A DNA stretch of 64,000 nt from Pseudomonas sp. RIT-PI-S (lineage in GTDB: Bacteria; Pseudomonadota; Gammaproteobacteria; Pseudomonadales; Pseudomonadaceae). Every line of letters starts with the position of its first letter. Position 1 is the stretch's first letter. The notes under the pieces were generated by a model. It was not told the origin of the DNA. It was given only the letters and a program-made list of their open reading frames with translations, and searched no databases. The translations under genes and the position numbers were made by a program. Location: NCBI RefSeq assembly GCF_025642975.1, contig NZ_JANZKJ010000013.1:89593-153592 (forward strand), written 5' to 3'. Positions 18,691 to 27,915 of this stretch are shown in pieces.

Positions 18691-19431
18691 TCAGCCTTCT
18701 ACGGCCTCGCTGGAAGCATCCTGGGCGAATTCGCCAGTGCCGCCAGCAACGTTGTTACGACCACGGATGACGGCATCAGCCATCGAACCCATGTACAGCT
18801 GGATGGCGCGGATGGCGTCATCGTTGCCTGGGATCACGTAGTCAACGCCTTCAGGGCTGCTGTTGGTATCGACAACGCCGATGACCGGAATGCCCAGTTT
18901 GTTTGCTTCGGTGATAGCGATGCGCTCGTGCTCGACGTCGATCACGAACAGCGCGTCAGGCAGGCCGCCCATGTCCTTGATACCACCCAGGCTGCGATCC
19001 AGTTTTTCCAGGTCGCGGGTGCGCATCAGGGCTTCTTTCTTGGTCAGCTTGGCGAAAGTACCGTCTTCGGCCTGGGTTTCCAGGTCGCGCAGGCGCTTGA
19101 TCGACTGACGAATGGTCTTGTAGTTGGTCAGCATGCCGCCCAACCAGCGGTGGTCGACGTACGGCGAACCGCAACGTGCTGCTTCTTCAGCAACGATCTT
19201 GCCAGCGGAACGCTTGGTGCCAACGAACAGGATCTTGTTCTTGCCCTGAGCCAGTTTCTCCACGAAGCTCAGCGCTTCGTTGAACATCGGCAGGGTTTTT
19301 TCCAGGTTGATAATGTGAATCTTGTTACGCGCGCCGAAAATGAACTTGCCCATTTTCGGGTTCCAGTAACGGGTCTGGTGGCCGAAGTGCACACCGGCCT
19401 TCAGCATATCGCGCATATTGACTTGGGACAT
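18691..19431 (-). CDS. rpsB: 30S ribosomal protein S2
   Basis: S2 has 246 residues from the start MSQVNMRDMLKAGVHFGHQTRYWNPKM, preceded by AAGGAA. The 28 in-frame codons above this are leader sequence. Family blocks are visible: KNKILFVGTKRSAGKI, DHRWLGGMLTN and PDALFVIDVEHERIA. It heads the rpsB-tsf-pyrH-frr series and is divergent from map. Confidence 0.98.
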   Translation of the reverse strand: MSQVNMRDMLKAGVHFGHQTRYWNPKMGKFIFGARNKIHIINLEKTLPMFNEALSFVEKLAQGKNKILFVGTKRSAGKIVAEEAARCGSPYVDHRWLGGMLTNYKTIRQSIKRLRDLETQAEDGTFAKLTKKEALMRTRDLEKLDRSLGGIKDMGGLPDALFVIDVEHERIAITEANKLGIPVIGVVDTNSSPEGVDYVIPGNDDAIRAIQLYMGSMADAVIRGRNNVAGGTGEFAQDASSEAVEG

Positions 19432-19574
19432 GATAGTTCCTTGATAAGTCGGGTTAGGCCTCCACGCATCCCAATGATCCAACCCATGGCCTCGCGGCCC
19501 GGGCACCCAGGTCATCGTGTCGATACGTGTGTGGGTTCAAGCCCTGCGGAGCACACCCCCGCAAAGCGGCGCAC

Positions 19575-19603
19575 TTTATATCACACAACACCGCAAAGAG
19601 AAA
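19575..19603 (-). promoter_or_regulatory. candidate rpsB promoter
   Basis: On the minus strand TTTCTC and TATAAA are separated by 17 bases, about 145 bp before the rpsB ATG in the 291-bp rpsB-map divergent spacer. The long leader would leave room for S2 autoregulation, which is known for rpsB in other bacteria. The -35 match is weak, so this is a candidate only. Confidence 0.4.
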
Positions 19604-19722
19604 CCACGCAGAACAGCCCAAAGTGTGCTCACGGGTCGACGCGGGCCGCCCGGCGCAGGCCTATGGTAGAATCGCCCCTTTGGAAATTCTTTACCCGCAC
19701 CGATGGTGCCGAGAGAGCCTGT

Positions 19723-20508
19723 ATGACCGTAACCATCAAGACCCCCGAGGACATCGAAAAGATGCGCGTTGCCGGCCGCCTGGCCGCCGAAGTGCTGGAA
19801 ATGATCGAGCCGTATGTCAAGCCCGGGGTAACCACAGACGAGCTTAACCGCCTCTGCCACGACTACATCGTCAATGAGCAGAAAGCCATCCCCGCTCCGC
19901 TCAACTACAAGGGCTTCCCCAAGTCGATCTGCACCTCGATCAATCACGTGGTATGCCATGGCATTCCCAACGAGAAGCCGCTCAAGGACGGCGACGTGCT
20001 GAACATCGACGTCACCGTGATCAAGGATGGCTACCACGGCGATACCAGTCGCATGTTCCACGTCGGCACGGTGCCCGAGTGGGCGACCAAGCTGTCGCGG
20101 GTCACCCAGGAGTGCATGTATAAAGGCATCGAACTGGTACGCCCCGGTGCGCGCTTGGGCGATATCGGCGAAGTTATCCAGAAGCACGCTGAAAAGAACG
20201 GTTTCTCGGTAGTTCGCGAATACTGCGGCCACGGCATCGGCAAGGTATTCCACGAAGAGCCGCAGGTACTGCACTACGGCCGCGCCGGTACCGGTGTCGA
20301 GCTCAAGGAAGGGATGATCTTCACCATCGAGCCGATGATCAACCAGGGCAAGGCCGATACCCGCCTGCTGGGCGATGGCTGGACCGCGATCACCAAGGAT
20401 CGCAAGCTCTCGGCGCAGTGGGAGCACACGGTGCTGGTCACCCACGATGGTTATGAAATCCTTACGCTTCGCCGGGACGACACCCTGCCCCGCACCTCCT
20501 CGCACTGA
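19723..20508 (+). CDS. map: type I methionine aminopeptidase
   Basis: Map removes the N-terminal methionine from nascent proteins. The start at 19723 gives MTVTIKTPEDIEKMRVAGRLAAEV and 261 residues. The long in-frame extension upstream overlaps rpsB antisense and is discarded. The metal-ligand regions are intact: LNIDVTVIKDGYHGDTSRM (two Asp), GHGIGKVFHEEP (His), FTIEPM (Glu) and QWEHTVLV (Glu). It is divergent from rpsB and followed by glnD, the standard arrangement. Confidence 0.97.
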   Translation: MTVTIKTPEDIEKMRVAGRLAAEVLEMIEPYVKPGVTTDELNRLCHDYIVNEQKAIPAPLNYKGFPKSICTSINHVVCHGIPNEKPLKDGDVLNIDVTVIKDGYHGDTSRMFHVGTVPEWATKLSRVTQECMYKGIELVRPGARLGDIGEVIQKHAEKNGFSVVREYCGHGIGKVFHEEPQVLHYGRAGTGVELKEGMIFTIEPMINQGKADTRLLGDGWTAITKDRKLSAQWEHTVLVTHDGYEILTLRRDDTLPRTSSH

Positions 20509-20544
20509 AAGCGTGAGCTTGTCTCTATAGAAGGAAGGCGCCCG

Positions 20545-23247
20545 ATGCCACAGGTGGATCCGGAGTTGTTTGATCGCGGTCAGTTCCAGGCGGAACTGGC
20601 GCTCAAGTCCAGCCCTGTGGCTGCGTTCAAGAAGGCCATCCGCCAGGCGCGGGAGGTGCTGGACGCACGCTTCGCCAGCGGCCGGGATATCCGCCGGCTG
20701 GTGGAGGACCGCGCCTGGTTCGTCGATAACATCCTGCAGCAGGCCTGGACGCAATTCGACTGGAGCGAGGAAGCGGACATCGCCCTGGTTGCCGTCGGCG
20801 GGTATGGCCGCGGCGAACTGCACCCTTTCTCGGACATCGATCTGCTGATCCTGCTCGAAGACGCCGATCACGAAGTATTCCGGGATTCGATCGAACGCTT
20901 TCTCACCCTGCTCTGGGACATCGGCCTGGAAGTGGGGCAAAGCGTGCGCTCGGTAGAAGAATGCGCCGAGGAAGCGCGCGCCGACCTGACGGTGATCACC
21001 AACCTGATGGAGTGCCGCACCATCGCCGGGCCCGAACGCCTGCGCAAGCGCATGCTGGAAGTGACCGCTCCGGATCGCATGTGGCCGAGCAAGGAATTCT
21101 TCCTGGCCAAGCGGGCCGAGCAAAAGGCTCGCCATCACAAGTACAACGACACCGAATACAACCTGGAGCCCAACGTCAAAGGCTCCCCGGGTGGGCTACG
21201 CGACATCCAGACCATCCTGTGGGTCGCGCGCCGTCAATACGGCACGCTCAACCTTCAGGCGCTCGCCGGGCAGGGGTTCCTGCTCGAAAACGAAAGTGAC
21301 CTGCTGGCCGCTTCCCAGGAGTTCCTCTGGAAGGTGCGCTATGCCCTGCACATGCTCGCCGGGCGCTCAGAGGACCGCTTGCTGTTCGATTATCAGCGGC
21401 GAATCGCCGAGCTGCTCGGCTATCAGGACAGCGATGCGAAGCTGGCCATCGAAGCGCTGATGCAGAAGTACTACCGGGTGGTGATGCGCATCGCCGAACT
21501 CAGCGACCTGATCATCCAGCATTTCGAGGAAGAACTGCTCGCAGGCGAAACCGGTGCCAGCGTGCAGCCGATCAACGCCCGCTTCCAGCTCCACGACGGC
21601 TACATCGAGGCCACGGCGCCCAACGTATTCAAGCGTTTCCCGTTCGCGATCCTGGAAATCTTCGTGCTGATGGCGCAGAACCCGGAGATCAAAGGGGTGC
21701 GCGCCGATACCATCCGGCTGCTGCGTGAACACCGCCACCTGATCGACGACAGCTTCCGCCACGATATTCGCAACACCAGCCTGTTCATTGAGCTGTTCAA
21801 ATGCGAGATCGGCATCCATCGCAACCTGCGGCGGATGAACCGCTACGGCATCCTGGGCCGTTACCTGCCTGAGTTCGGCCATATCGTCGGGCAGATGCAG
21901 CACGACCTGTTCCACATTTATACGGTGGACGCGCACACGCTCAACTTGATCAAGCACCTACGCAAGCTCCAGTACACACCTGTGTCGGAGATGTTCCCAC
22001 TGGCGAGCAAGGTCATGTGCCGCTTGCCCAAGCCGGAGCTGATCTATATCGCCGGGCTCTACCACGACATCGGCAAGGGCCGTAATGGCGACCACTCCGA
22101 GCTCGGCGCGGTCGATGCGCAGGCGTTCTGCGAGCGGCACCAGCTCCCGCCATGGGACAGCCGGCTGATCGTGTGGCTGGTGCAAAACCACCTGGTGATG
22201 TCCACCACTGCCCAGCGCAAGGACCTCTCGGACCCGCAGGTGATCCATGACTTCGCCCAACTGGTGGGGGACGAAGTACACCTTGATTACCTTTATGTGC
22301 TGACCGTGGCCGATATCAACGCCACCAACCCGAGCCTGTGGAACTCCTGGCGCGCCAGCCTGCTGCGCCAGCTCTACACCGAAACCAAGCGTGCGCTGCG
22401 TCGGGGCCTGGAAAACCCGCTCGATCGCGAAGAGCAGATTCGCCAGACCCAAGCCGCGGCGCTGGACATCCTGGTACGGGGTGGCACCGACCCGGATGAC
22501 GTCGAACAGCTCTGGAGCCAACTGGGCGACGATTATTTCCTACGCCATACGGCCGCCGATGTTGCCTGGCATACCGAGGCCATCCTTCAGCAACCGTTGG
22601 ACGGCGGCCCTTTGGTGCTGATCCGGGAAACCACCCAGCGAGACTTCGAGGGCGCCAGCCAGATCTTCATCTATGCGCCGGACCAACACGACTTCTTTGC
22701 CGTGACAGTGGCCGCAATGGACCAGTTGAACCTGAACATCCACGACGCTCGGATCATCACCTCCAGCAGCCAGTTCACTCTCGACACCTATATCGTGCTG
22801 GATAACGACGGTGACTCGATCGGCGACAACCCCCAGCGTATCCAGCAGATTCGCGACGGGCTGGCCGAAGCCCTGCGCAACCCGGACGACTACCCGACCA
22901 TCATCCAGCGCCGGGTGCCGCGTCAGCTCAAGCACTTCGCCTTCGCGCCACAAGTCACCATTCATACCGACGCCCAGCGCCCGGTAACCATTCTGGAACT
23001 GAGCGCGCCGGACCGGCCTGGCCTGTTGGCGCGCCTGGGCAAGATTTTCCTGGAGTTCGACCTGTCGCTGCAGAACGCGAAGATCGCGACCCTCGGCGAG
23101 CGAGTGGAAGACGTGTTCTTCCTCACCGACGCCAACAACCAACCCTTGGCGGACCCGCAGCTGTGCGCGCGCCTGCAGGACGCCATCGTCGAGCAGTTGA
23201 GCGTCAGCCAGTCCCCTGGCATCGAATTGACCCGCCTGAGCATCTAG
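20545..23247 (+). CDS. glnD: bifunctional [protein-PII] uridylyltransferase/uridylyl-removing enzyme
   Basis: GlnD senses glutamine and adds or removes UMP on PII (GlnB/GlnK), setting nitrogen regulation. Its 900 residues carry, in order, the nucleotidyltransferase motif GGYGRGELHPFSDIDLL (about 85-101), the HD hydrolase motif YHDIGKGRNGDHSE (about 506-519), and two C-terminal ACT domains (from about 702 and 815, the second with APDRPGLLARLGKIF). AGGAAGG lies upstream of the ATG. It is flanked by map and dapC. Confidence 0.98.
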   Translation: MPQVDPELFDRGQFQAELALKSSPVAAFKKAIRQAREVLDARFASGRDIRRLVEDRAWFVDNILQQAWTQFDWSEEADIALVAVGGYGRGELHPFSDIDLLILLEDADHEVFRDSIERFLTLLWDIGLEVGQSVRSVEECAEEARADLTVITNLMECRTIAGPERLRKRMLEVTAPDRMWPSKEFFLAKRAEQKARHHKYNDTEYNLEPNVKGSPGGLRDIQTILWVARRQYGTLNLQALAGQGFLLENESDLLAASQEFLWKVRYALHMLAGRSEDRLLFDYQRRIAELLGYQDSDAKLAIEALMQKYYRVVMRIAELSDLIIQHFEEELLAGETGASVQPINARFQLHDGYIEATAPNVFKRFPFAILEIFVLMAQNPEIKGVRADTIRLLREHRHLIDDSFRHDIRNTSLFIELFKCEIGIHRNLRRMNRYGILGRYLPEFGHIVGQMQHDLFHIYTVDAHTLNLIKHLRKLQYTPVSEMFPLASKVMCRLPKPELIYIAGLYHDIGKGRNGDHSELGAVDAQAFCERHQLPPWDSRLIVWLVQNHLVMSTTAQRKDLSDPQVIHDFAQLVGDEVHLDYLYVLTVADINATNPSLWNSWRASLLRQLYTETKRALRRGLENPLDREEQIRQTQAAALDILVRGGTDPDDVEQLWSQLGDDYFLRHTAADVAWHTEAILQQPLDGGPLVLIRETTQRDFEGASQIFIYAPDQHDFFAVTVAAMDQLNLNIHDARIITSSSQFTLDTYIVLDNDGDSIGDNPQRIQQIRDGLAEALRNPDDYPTIIQRRVPRQLKHFAFAPQVTIHTDAQRPVTILELSAPDRPGLLARLGKIFLEFDLSLQNAKIATLGERVEDVFFLTDANNQPLADPQLCARLQDAIVEQLSVSQSPGIELTRLSI

Positions 23248-23252
23248 ACCCG

Positions 23253-24452
23253 ATGAATCACGCCCTCGAGCACTTGCAACCCTACCCTTTCGAAAAGCTC
23301 CGCGCCCTGATGGCCGGGGCCCAGCCACCGGAGGGCATGGCACACATCGCGCTGTCCATCGGCGAACCCAAGCATGCCTCGCCTGCGTTCGTGGCTCAGG
23401 CACTGGCCGATAACCTCGACCAACTGTCGGTTTATCCCACCACCGCGGGTTTGCCTGCGCTGCGCGAAGCCATCGCCCGCTGGTGCGGCCATCGCTTTGG
23501 GGTGCCCGCCGCCTGGCTCGACCCCGCGCGCCACGTGCTGCCCGTCAACGGCACCCGTGAAGCATTGTTCGCCTTTGTGCAAACCGTGGCCGAACGCGAA
23601 GAGGACGGCTTGATCGTGAGCCCCAACCCGTTCTATCAAATCTACGAAGGCGCAGCGATCCTGGCCGGCGTGCAGCCGCATTACCTACCCTGCCTTGAAG
23701 AACAGGGTTTCAATCCGGACTTCAACGCGGTACCGGCTCAGGTGTGGGCGCGCTGCCAGGTGCTTTTCCTGTGCTCGCCGGGCAACCCGACCGGGGCGTT
23801 GATCCCCATGGACACCCTGAAAACGCTGATTGCGCTGGCCGACGAACATGACTTCATCATTGCCGCCGACGAATGCTACAGCGAACTGTACTTCGACGAG
23901 GGCGCCCCTCCGCCAGGCTTGCTGAGTGCTTGCGCCGCGCTGGGCCGGTCGGATTTCAAACGCTGCGTGGTGTTCCATAGCCTGTCCAAGCGCTCCAACC
24001 TCCCGGGGCTGCGCTCGGGCTTCGTCGCCGGGGACGCCGAGATCCTCAAGGCATTCCTGCTCTACCGCACTTACCACGGCTGCGCCATGTCGATCCCGAC
24101 CCAGCTGGCAAGCATCGCGGCCTGGAACGATGAGACCCATGTTCGGGCAAACCGTGACCTGTATCGTGAGAAATTCGATGCAGTACTGGAGATCCTAGGC
24201 CCTGTGCTGGACGTGCAGCGGCCGGATGGCGGCTTCTACCTTTGGGCCGGTGTGCCGATGAGCGACGAGGCATTTTGCCGTGAGCTGTTCTGCGAACAGA
24301 ACGTGACCGTGGTCCCTGGGTCGTACTTGTCGCGGGAAGTAGGCGGCGTGAACCCCGGCGCCAACCGCGTGCGCATGGCGCTGGTAGCGCCGTTGGCCGA
24401 ATGCATCGAAGCGGCCCGGCGCGTTCGCGCGTTCGTCGAGCAACGTACGTAG
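23253..24452 (+). CDS. dapC: succinyldiaminopimelate transaminase
   Basis: DapC makes N-succinyl-LL-diaminopimelate in lysine and peptidoglycan synthesis, between DapD and DapE, whose genes are both in this window. The 399-residue product is a class I aminotransferase. It has the PLP-lysine region FHSLSKRSNLPGLRSGF near residue 240, SPGNPTGALIP, and the C-terminal NRVRMALV arginine. The start MNHALEHLQPYPFEKL lies 5 bp after the glnD stop. The 30 in-frame codons upstream belong to the glnD region. Confidence 0.95.
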   Translation: MNHALEHLQPYPFEKLRALMAGAQPPEGMAHIALSIGEPKHASPAFVAQALADNLDQLSVYPTTAGLPALREAIARWCGHRFGVPAAWLDPARHVLPVNGTREALFAFVQTVAEREEDGLIVSPNPFYQIYEGAAILAGVQPHYLPCLEEQGFNPDFNAVPAQVWARCQVLFLCSPGNPTGALIPMDTLKTLIALADEHDFIIAADECYSELYFDEGAPPPGLLSACAALGRSDFKRCVVFHSLSKRSNLPGLRSGFVAGDAEILKAFLLYRTYHGCAMSIPTQLASIAAWNDETHVRANRDLYREKFDAVLEILGPVLDVQRPDGGFYLWAGVPMSDEAFCRELFCEQNVTVVPGSYLSREVGGVNPGANRVRMALVAPLAECIEAARRVRAFVEQRT

Positions 24453-24475
24453 GCGCAACGCTTAGCGTGCGCCAG

Positions 24476-24506
24476 GCCCCAAGCCTTGCATCCGCAAGGC
24501 CGGGGC
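24476..24506. terminator. bidirectional hairpin between dapC and katB
   Basis: GCCCC-AA-GCCTTGC (24476-24489) pairs with GCAAGGC-C-GGGGC (24494-24506) around ATCC, between two convergent genes. A second smaller palindrome (GCGC..ACGC TTA GCGT..GCGC) lies at 24453-24472. Neither has a long T-run. Confidence 0.55.
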
Positions 24507-24514
24507 AGAGCGGG

Positions 24515-26044
24515 TCAATCCTGCAATTGGGCGGCCAGGGCCTTCACCTTGCTTAGGTCGCCATTGGCAACCTTAGTGACCCCAGTGCCGTATTCGGGGT
24601 CCGCCTTGTACAGATAGGAAAGCATGATGTGCTTGCTTTCCGCGTCAGTACCCGCAAGGGATTCACCAAAGCTCTGGATCAGGTCCAGACGGTCCTTCTC
24701 GCTATAGGAGCGGTACAGATCGCCCGCTTGCTTGAAGTTCTGCTCGCGCTGGATCTTCGCCTGTTGGGTAGTGCCACTTAGCGGTAGCTGGCTGTAGACC
24801 GCGCCACTATCGGCCGGGCGCGGGTTCAGCCGGCTTGGCTCGTAGTTGACTCCGGTAGTGGTGTGGCCGCCGTTCATGGCGCCGTCCTGGTTGCCGTTGT
24901 TCACCGGCACCCGCGGCTGGTTGACCGGCAGGCTCAGCCCATTGGTGCCCACGCGGTGCAGTTGGGTGTCGGCATAGGAGAAGATCCGGCCCTGCAGCAG
25001 CCTGTCCTCGGACGGCTCGATACCCGGCACCAGGTTGGACGGCGCCATCGCCACTTGCTCGGTTTCTTGGAAGAAGTTGTCCACGTTCTTGTTCAGCACC
25101 ATCTGGCCAACCTTGCGCTCGGGCACATCTGGCCAGATCTTGGTCGCATCCAGCGGATCGAATTCAAATTTGGCCAGGTCTTCGGGCTTGATGACCTGGA
25201 CATACAGGTCCCATTTGGGGAAGTCGCCTTTGTTGATCGCCTTTACCAGGTCGTTGGTCATATGGCTGTAGTCCGTGGACTGGACTTTGGCCACTTCCGC
25301 CGGATCAAGGTTCTTCACACCCTGCAGGCTCTTCCAGTGAAACTTGACATAGTGCACATCGCCCTTGGCATTGACCAACTTGTAGGCATGCACACTGTTA
25401 CCATCCATGAAGCGATAACCCGCGGGCGTTCCTTCATTGGAATAAAGAAGCGTCAACGTTCGGGTAGCCTCGGGAACATGAGAGAAGAAATCGAACCGCC
25501 TGGAATCGTCATCCAGGTTAGTGCGGGGGTCCGGTTTGAAAGCATGGACCATATCGGGAAACTTGATTGCGTCGCGGATAAAGAATGTAGGGAAGTTGTT
25601 ACCTACCAAGTCCCAGTTGCCATCGGCGGTATAGAACTTGGTGGCGAAACCGCGAGGGTCACGCAGGGTTTCGGGTGAATGGTTACCGTGTACCACCGAG
25701 GAAAAGCGCACAAACACAGGCGTATGCTCGCCAGCGCGGAAGACCCTGGCCTTGGTCAAGTCGGACAGGTCCGCGGTCGCACTGAATTCACCTTTAACGC
25801 CCGTGCCGCGAGCATGCACCACGCGCTCCGGGATACGTTCGCGGTCGAAGCGCTGGAGCTTTTGTATCAGCTGCACGTCCTGCAACAAGGTGGGGCCAGT
25901 GGCGCCTGCAGTCTGCGAGTTTTGGTTATCACCTACCGGCGCGCCGTTATCGCGAGTCAGGGGCGTAGCAATGGCCGAGGAAACGGCCAGTGCGCCAAAG
26001 GCAACAACGCCTAGGGCCTGGCTACTCAAGTTAGTTAGTTTCAT
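24515..26044 (-). CDS. katB: periplasmic catalase
   Basis: This is a small-subunit heme catalase with an exported N-terminus, as in Pseudomonas KatB. From the start at 26044 there is a signal peptide (MKLTNLSSQALGVVAFGALAVSSAIA), then VVHARGTGVKGEF with the distal His, RFSSVVHGNHSPET, the distal Asn in NNFPTFFIRD, and the proximal-Tyr block GRIFSYADTQLHRVG. Length is 509 residues. The four upstream codons (MRDT) are not needed. The gene is monocistronic with a long AT-rich upstream region. Hydrogen peroxide induction through OxyR is known for KatB, but I could not assign an operator. Confidence 0.92.
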   Translation of the reverse strand: MKLTNLSSQALGVVAFGALAVSSAIATPLTRDNGAPVGDNQNSQTAGATGPTLLQDVQLIQKLQRFDRERIPERVVHARGTGVKGEFSATADLSDLTKARVFRAGEHTPVFVRFSSVVHGNHSPETLRDPRGFATKFYTADGNWDLVGNNFPTFFIRDAIKFPDMVHAFKPDPRTNLDDDSRRFDFFSHVPEATRTLTLLYSNEGTPAGYRFMDGNSVHAYKLVNAKGDVHYVKFHWKSLQGVKNLDPAEVAKVQSTDYSHMTNDLVKAINKGDFPKWDLYVQVIKPEDLAKFEFDPLDATKIWPDVPERKVGQMVLNKNVDNFFQETEQVAMAPSNLVPGIEPSEDRLLQGRIFSYADTQLHRVGTNGLSLPVNQPRVPVNNGNQDGAMNGGHTTTGVNYEPSRLNPRPADSGAVYSQLPLSGTTQQAKIQREQNFKQAGDLYRSYSEKDRLDLIQSFGESLAGTDAESKHIMLSYLYKADPEYGTGVTKVANGDLSKVKALAAQLQD

Positions 26045-26434
26045 GGTATCCCTCATGGATTATTGTGGTAACAGCCACTTAATCGTAGAGAGCGGAAGCC
26101 GTTTAGCTGTAATTGAAAACTCCTATAACGCTGATAAATAAAAATTCAGTAACGCAAATGGAATATATGACATTTCATGTAAAGAAGTTAGTCCGCGCGC
26201 GTAATGTATACATGTAAATGCGCTGACAATTGCATCCGGAATTACCGGGTCACATACCGAACAATTACCCCGCCGATGAAGCCTACGGGACAGCGGCCGA
26301 CGCGCTGCCAACGCCCTCACCGGCCCGCCCGGCGACTACACAGTCATGGCGCCAGCTCGAGCGATGTCGCATAATTCCCGCCCCCTCAATTCCGGAGCAA
26401 AGGCTGGGGCCCACCGGGCCGCTGCTTCACGCAC
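26045..26434. other. 390-bp divergent spacer, katB / Spx-like gene
   Basis: The katB side (26045-26240) is markedly AT-rich compared with the window and contains the repeated short motif CATGTAAA (26177-26184 and 26212-26219). The rest is GC-rich. No ORF with family features and no clear OxyR consensus is seen. CATAAT at 26370-26375 is a possible -10 for the plus-strand gene. Confidence 0.5.
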
Positions 26435-26782
26435 ATGGCTTACACTCTTTTTGGCATCAAGGCCTGCGACACCATGAAAAAAGCCCGCGCTTGGCTGGAT
26501 GAGCATGGTATCGCCTACAGCTTTCATGACTACAAAACGGTAGGCATCGACCGCGAGCGCTTGACCCGCTGGTGCGAGGCCCATGGCTGGGAAACCGTGC
26601 TCAACCGCGCTGGCACTACCTTCCGCAAACTCCCGGACGCCGACAAGACCGGGCTGGATCAGGCACGGGCCATCGAATTGATGCTGGCCCAGCCTTCGAT
26701 GATCAAGCGCCCGGTACTCGACCTGGGCGACCGAACCCTCATCGGCTTCAAGCCAGACCACTACGCGGCGGCCCTGAACTGA
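26435..26782 (+). CDS. Spx/ArsC-family thioredoxin-fold protein (YffB-like)
   Basis: This 115-residue protein of the ArsC/Spx family starts MAYTLFGIKACDTMKKARAWL, with a single cysteine in the KACDTMKKA segment rather than CxxC. KRPVLDLGDRTLIGF near residue 90 is the typical family C-terminal block. In gammaproteobacteria this gene is commonly found beside dap genes, as here next to dapD. Its biochemical role is not established. A true arsenate reductase is less likely without the arsenic genes. Confidence 0.9.
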   Translation: MAYTLFGIKACDTMKKARAWLDEHGIAYSFHDYKTVGIDRERLTRWCEAHGWETVLNRAGTTFRKLPDADKTGLDQARAIELMLAQPSMIKRPVLDLGDRTLIGFKPDHYAAALN

Positions 26783-26815
26783 TCAGCTGGCCCCGCCTTG
26801 CAAGAGGAATACTGC

Positions 26816-27850
26816 ATGTCTAATACCCTGTTCAGCCTGGCCTTTGGTGTCGGCACCCAAAACCGCCAGGGCGCCTGGCTCGAAGTGTTCTACGCACATC
26901 CCCTGGTTACCCCCGCCCCTGCCCTAGTGGAGGCTGTGAGCACACTGCTGGGCTACACCGGCGGCAACCAGGCCATCACCTTCGGTGCCACGCAGGCCTC
27001 GCAGCTGGCCGAAGCCCTCAAGGCCATCGACCCCACCCAGGCCGCGCTGCTTACTCGCCTGGCCGAAAGCCAGAAGCCACTGGTCGCTACCTTGCTGGCA
27101 GAAGACGCCGCGCTCACCTCTACTCCCGAGGCCTACCTCAAGCTGCATTTGCTGTCGCACCGGCTGGCGCGGCCTCACGGCCTGAACCTGGCTGGGATCT
27201 TCCCACTGCTGCCCAACGTCGCCTGGACCAGCGAAGGCGCCATCGACCTGGGCGAACTCGCCGCGCGCCAGCTGGAAGCTCGCCTCAAGGGCAAGCTGCT
27301 GGAAGTGTTCTCCGTGGACAAGTTCCCCAAGATGACCGACTACGTGGTGCCGGCAGGGGTGCGCATCGCCGACTCCGCGCGCGTACGCCTGGGGGCCTAC
27401 ATTGGCGAAGGCACTACCATCATGCACGAAGGCTTCGTCAACTTTAACGCTGGCACCGAAGGCCCGGGGATGATCGAAGGCCGCGTGTCCGCAGGCGTGT
27501 TCGTCGCCAAAGGCTCGGACCTGGGCGGCGGTTGCTCGACCATGGGCACGCTGTCTGGCGGTGGCAACATCGTGATCAAGGTCGGCGAAGGCTGCCTGAT
27601 CGGCGCCAACGCCGGTATCGGCATCCCCCTGGGTGACCGCAACACGGTCGAAGCCGGCCTGTACATCACCGCCGGCACCAAGGTGGCCTTGCTCGACGAC
27701 GCCAACCAGCTGGTGAAAGTGGTCAAGGCACGCGAGTTGGCAGGCCAAAGCGACCTGCTGTTCCGCCGCAATTCGGAAACCGGCGCGGTCGAATGCAAAA
27801 CGCACAAGTCCGCCATCGAGCTCAACGAGGCGCTGCACGCCCATAACTGA
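26816..27850 (+). CDS. dapD: 2,3,4,5-tetrahydropyridine-2,6-dicarboxylate N-succinyltransferase
   Basis: DapD succinylates tetrahydrodipicolinate in the lysine/DAP pathway. The start at 26816 gives MSNTLFSLAFGVGTQNRQGAW and 344 residues, the longer actinobacterial/Pseudomonas type of DapD rather than the ~275-residue enterobacterial type. AAGAGG precedes the ATG. The left-handed beta-helix lies at about residues 180-300 (for example GAYIGEGTTIMHEGFVNFNA, GGCSTMGTLSGGG). Confidence 0.96.
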   Translation: MSNTLFSLAFGVGTQNRQGAWLEVFYAHPLVTPAPALVEAVSTLLGYTGGNQAITFGATQASQLAEALKAIDPTQAALLTRLAESQKPLVATLLAEDAALTSTPEAYLKLHLLSHRLARPHGLNLAGIFPLLPNVAWTSEGAIDLGELAARQLEARLKGKLLEVFSVDKFPKMTDYVVPAGVRIADSARVRLGAYIGEGTTIMHEGFVNFNAGTEGPGMIEGRVSAGVFVAKGSDLGGGCSTMGTLSGGGNIVIKVGEGCLIGANAGIGIPLGDRNTVEAGLYITAGTKVALLDDANQLVKVVKARELAGQSDLLFRRNSETGAVECKTHKSAIELNEALHAHN

Positions 27851-27857
27851 TGACGGT

Positions 27858-27901
27858 CACCGGGGCGGCGTTGGGCTGTTAACGAACGCCGCCGCCCGGT
27901 G
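27858..27901. terminator. strong hairpin between dapD and csdA
   Basis: CACCGGG (27858-27864) with CCCGGTG (27895-27901), and GCGGCGTT (27865-27872) with AACGCCGC (27885-27892), stack into a 15-bp stem interrupted by a 2-base bulge, 8 bp after the dapD stop codon. There is no T-run, so it may be a Rho-type or mRNA-stabilising structure. Confidence 0.55.
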
Positions 27902-27915
27902 CCAGGGTTCCGAAC

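Noticed and set aside
19576..21138. 520-codon open frame antisense to map and glnD
   Set aside because: It spans two real genes and their spacer, which a true gene would not do here.
26435..26782. Arsenate reductase call for the Spx/ArsC-like gene
   Set aside because: No arsenic resistance neighbours, and the position beside dapD fits the YffB-type family of unknown role.
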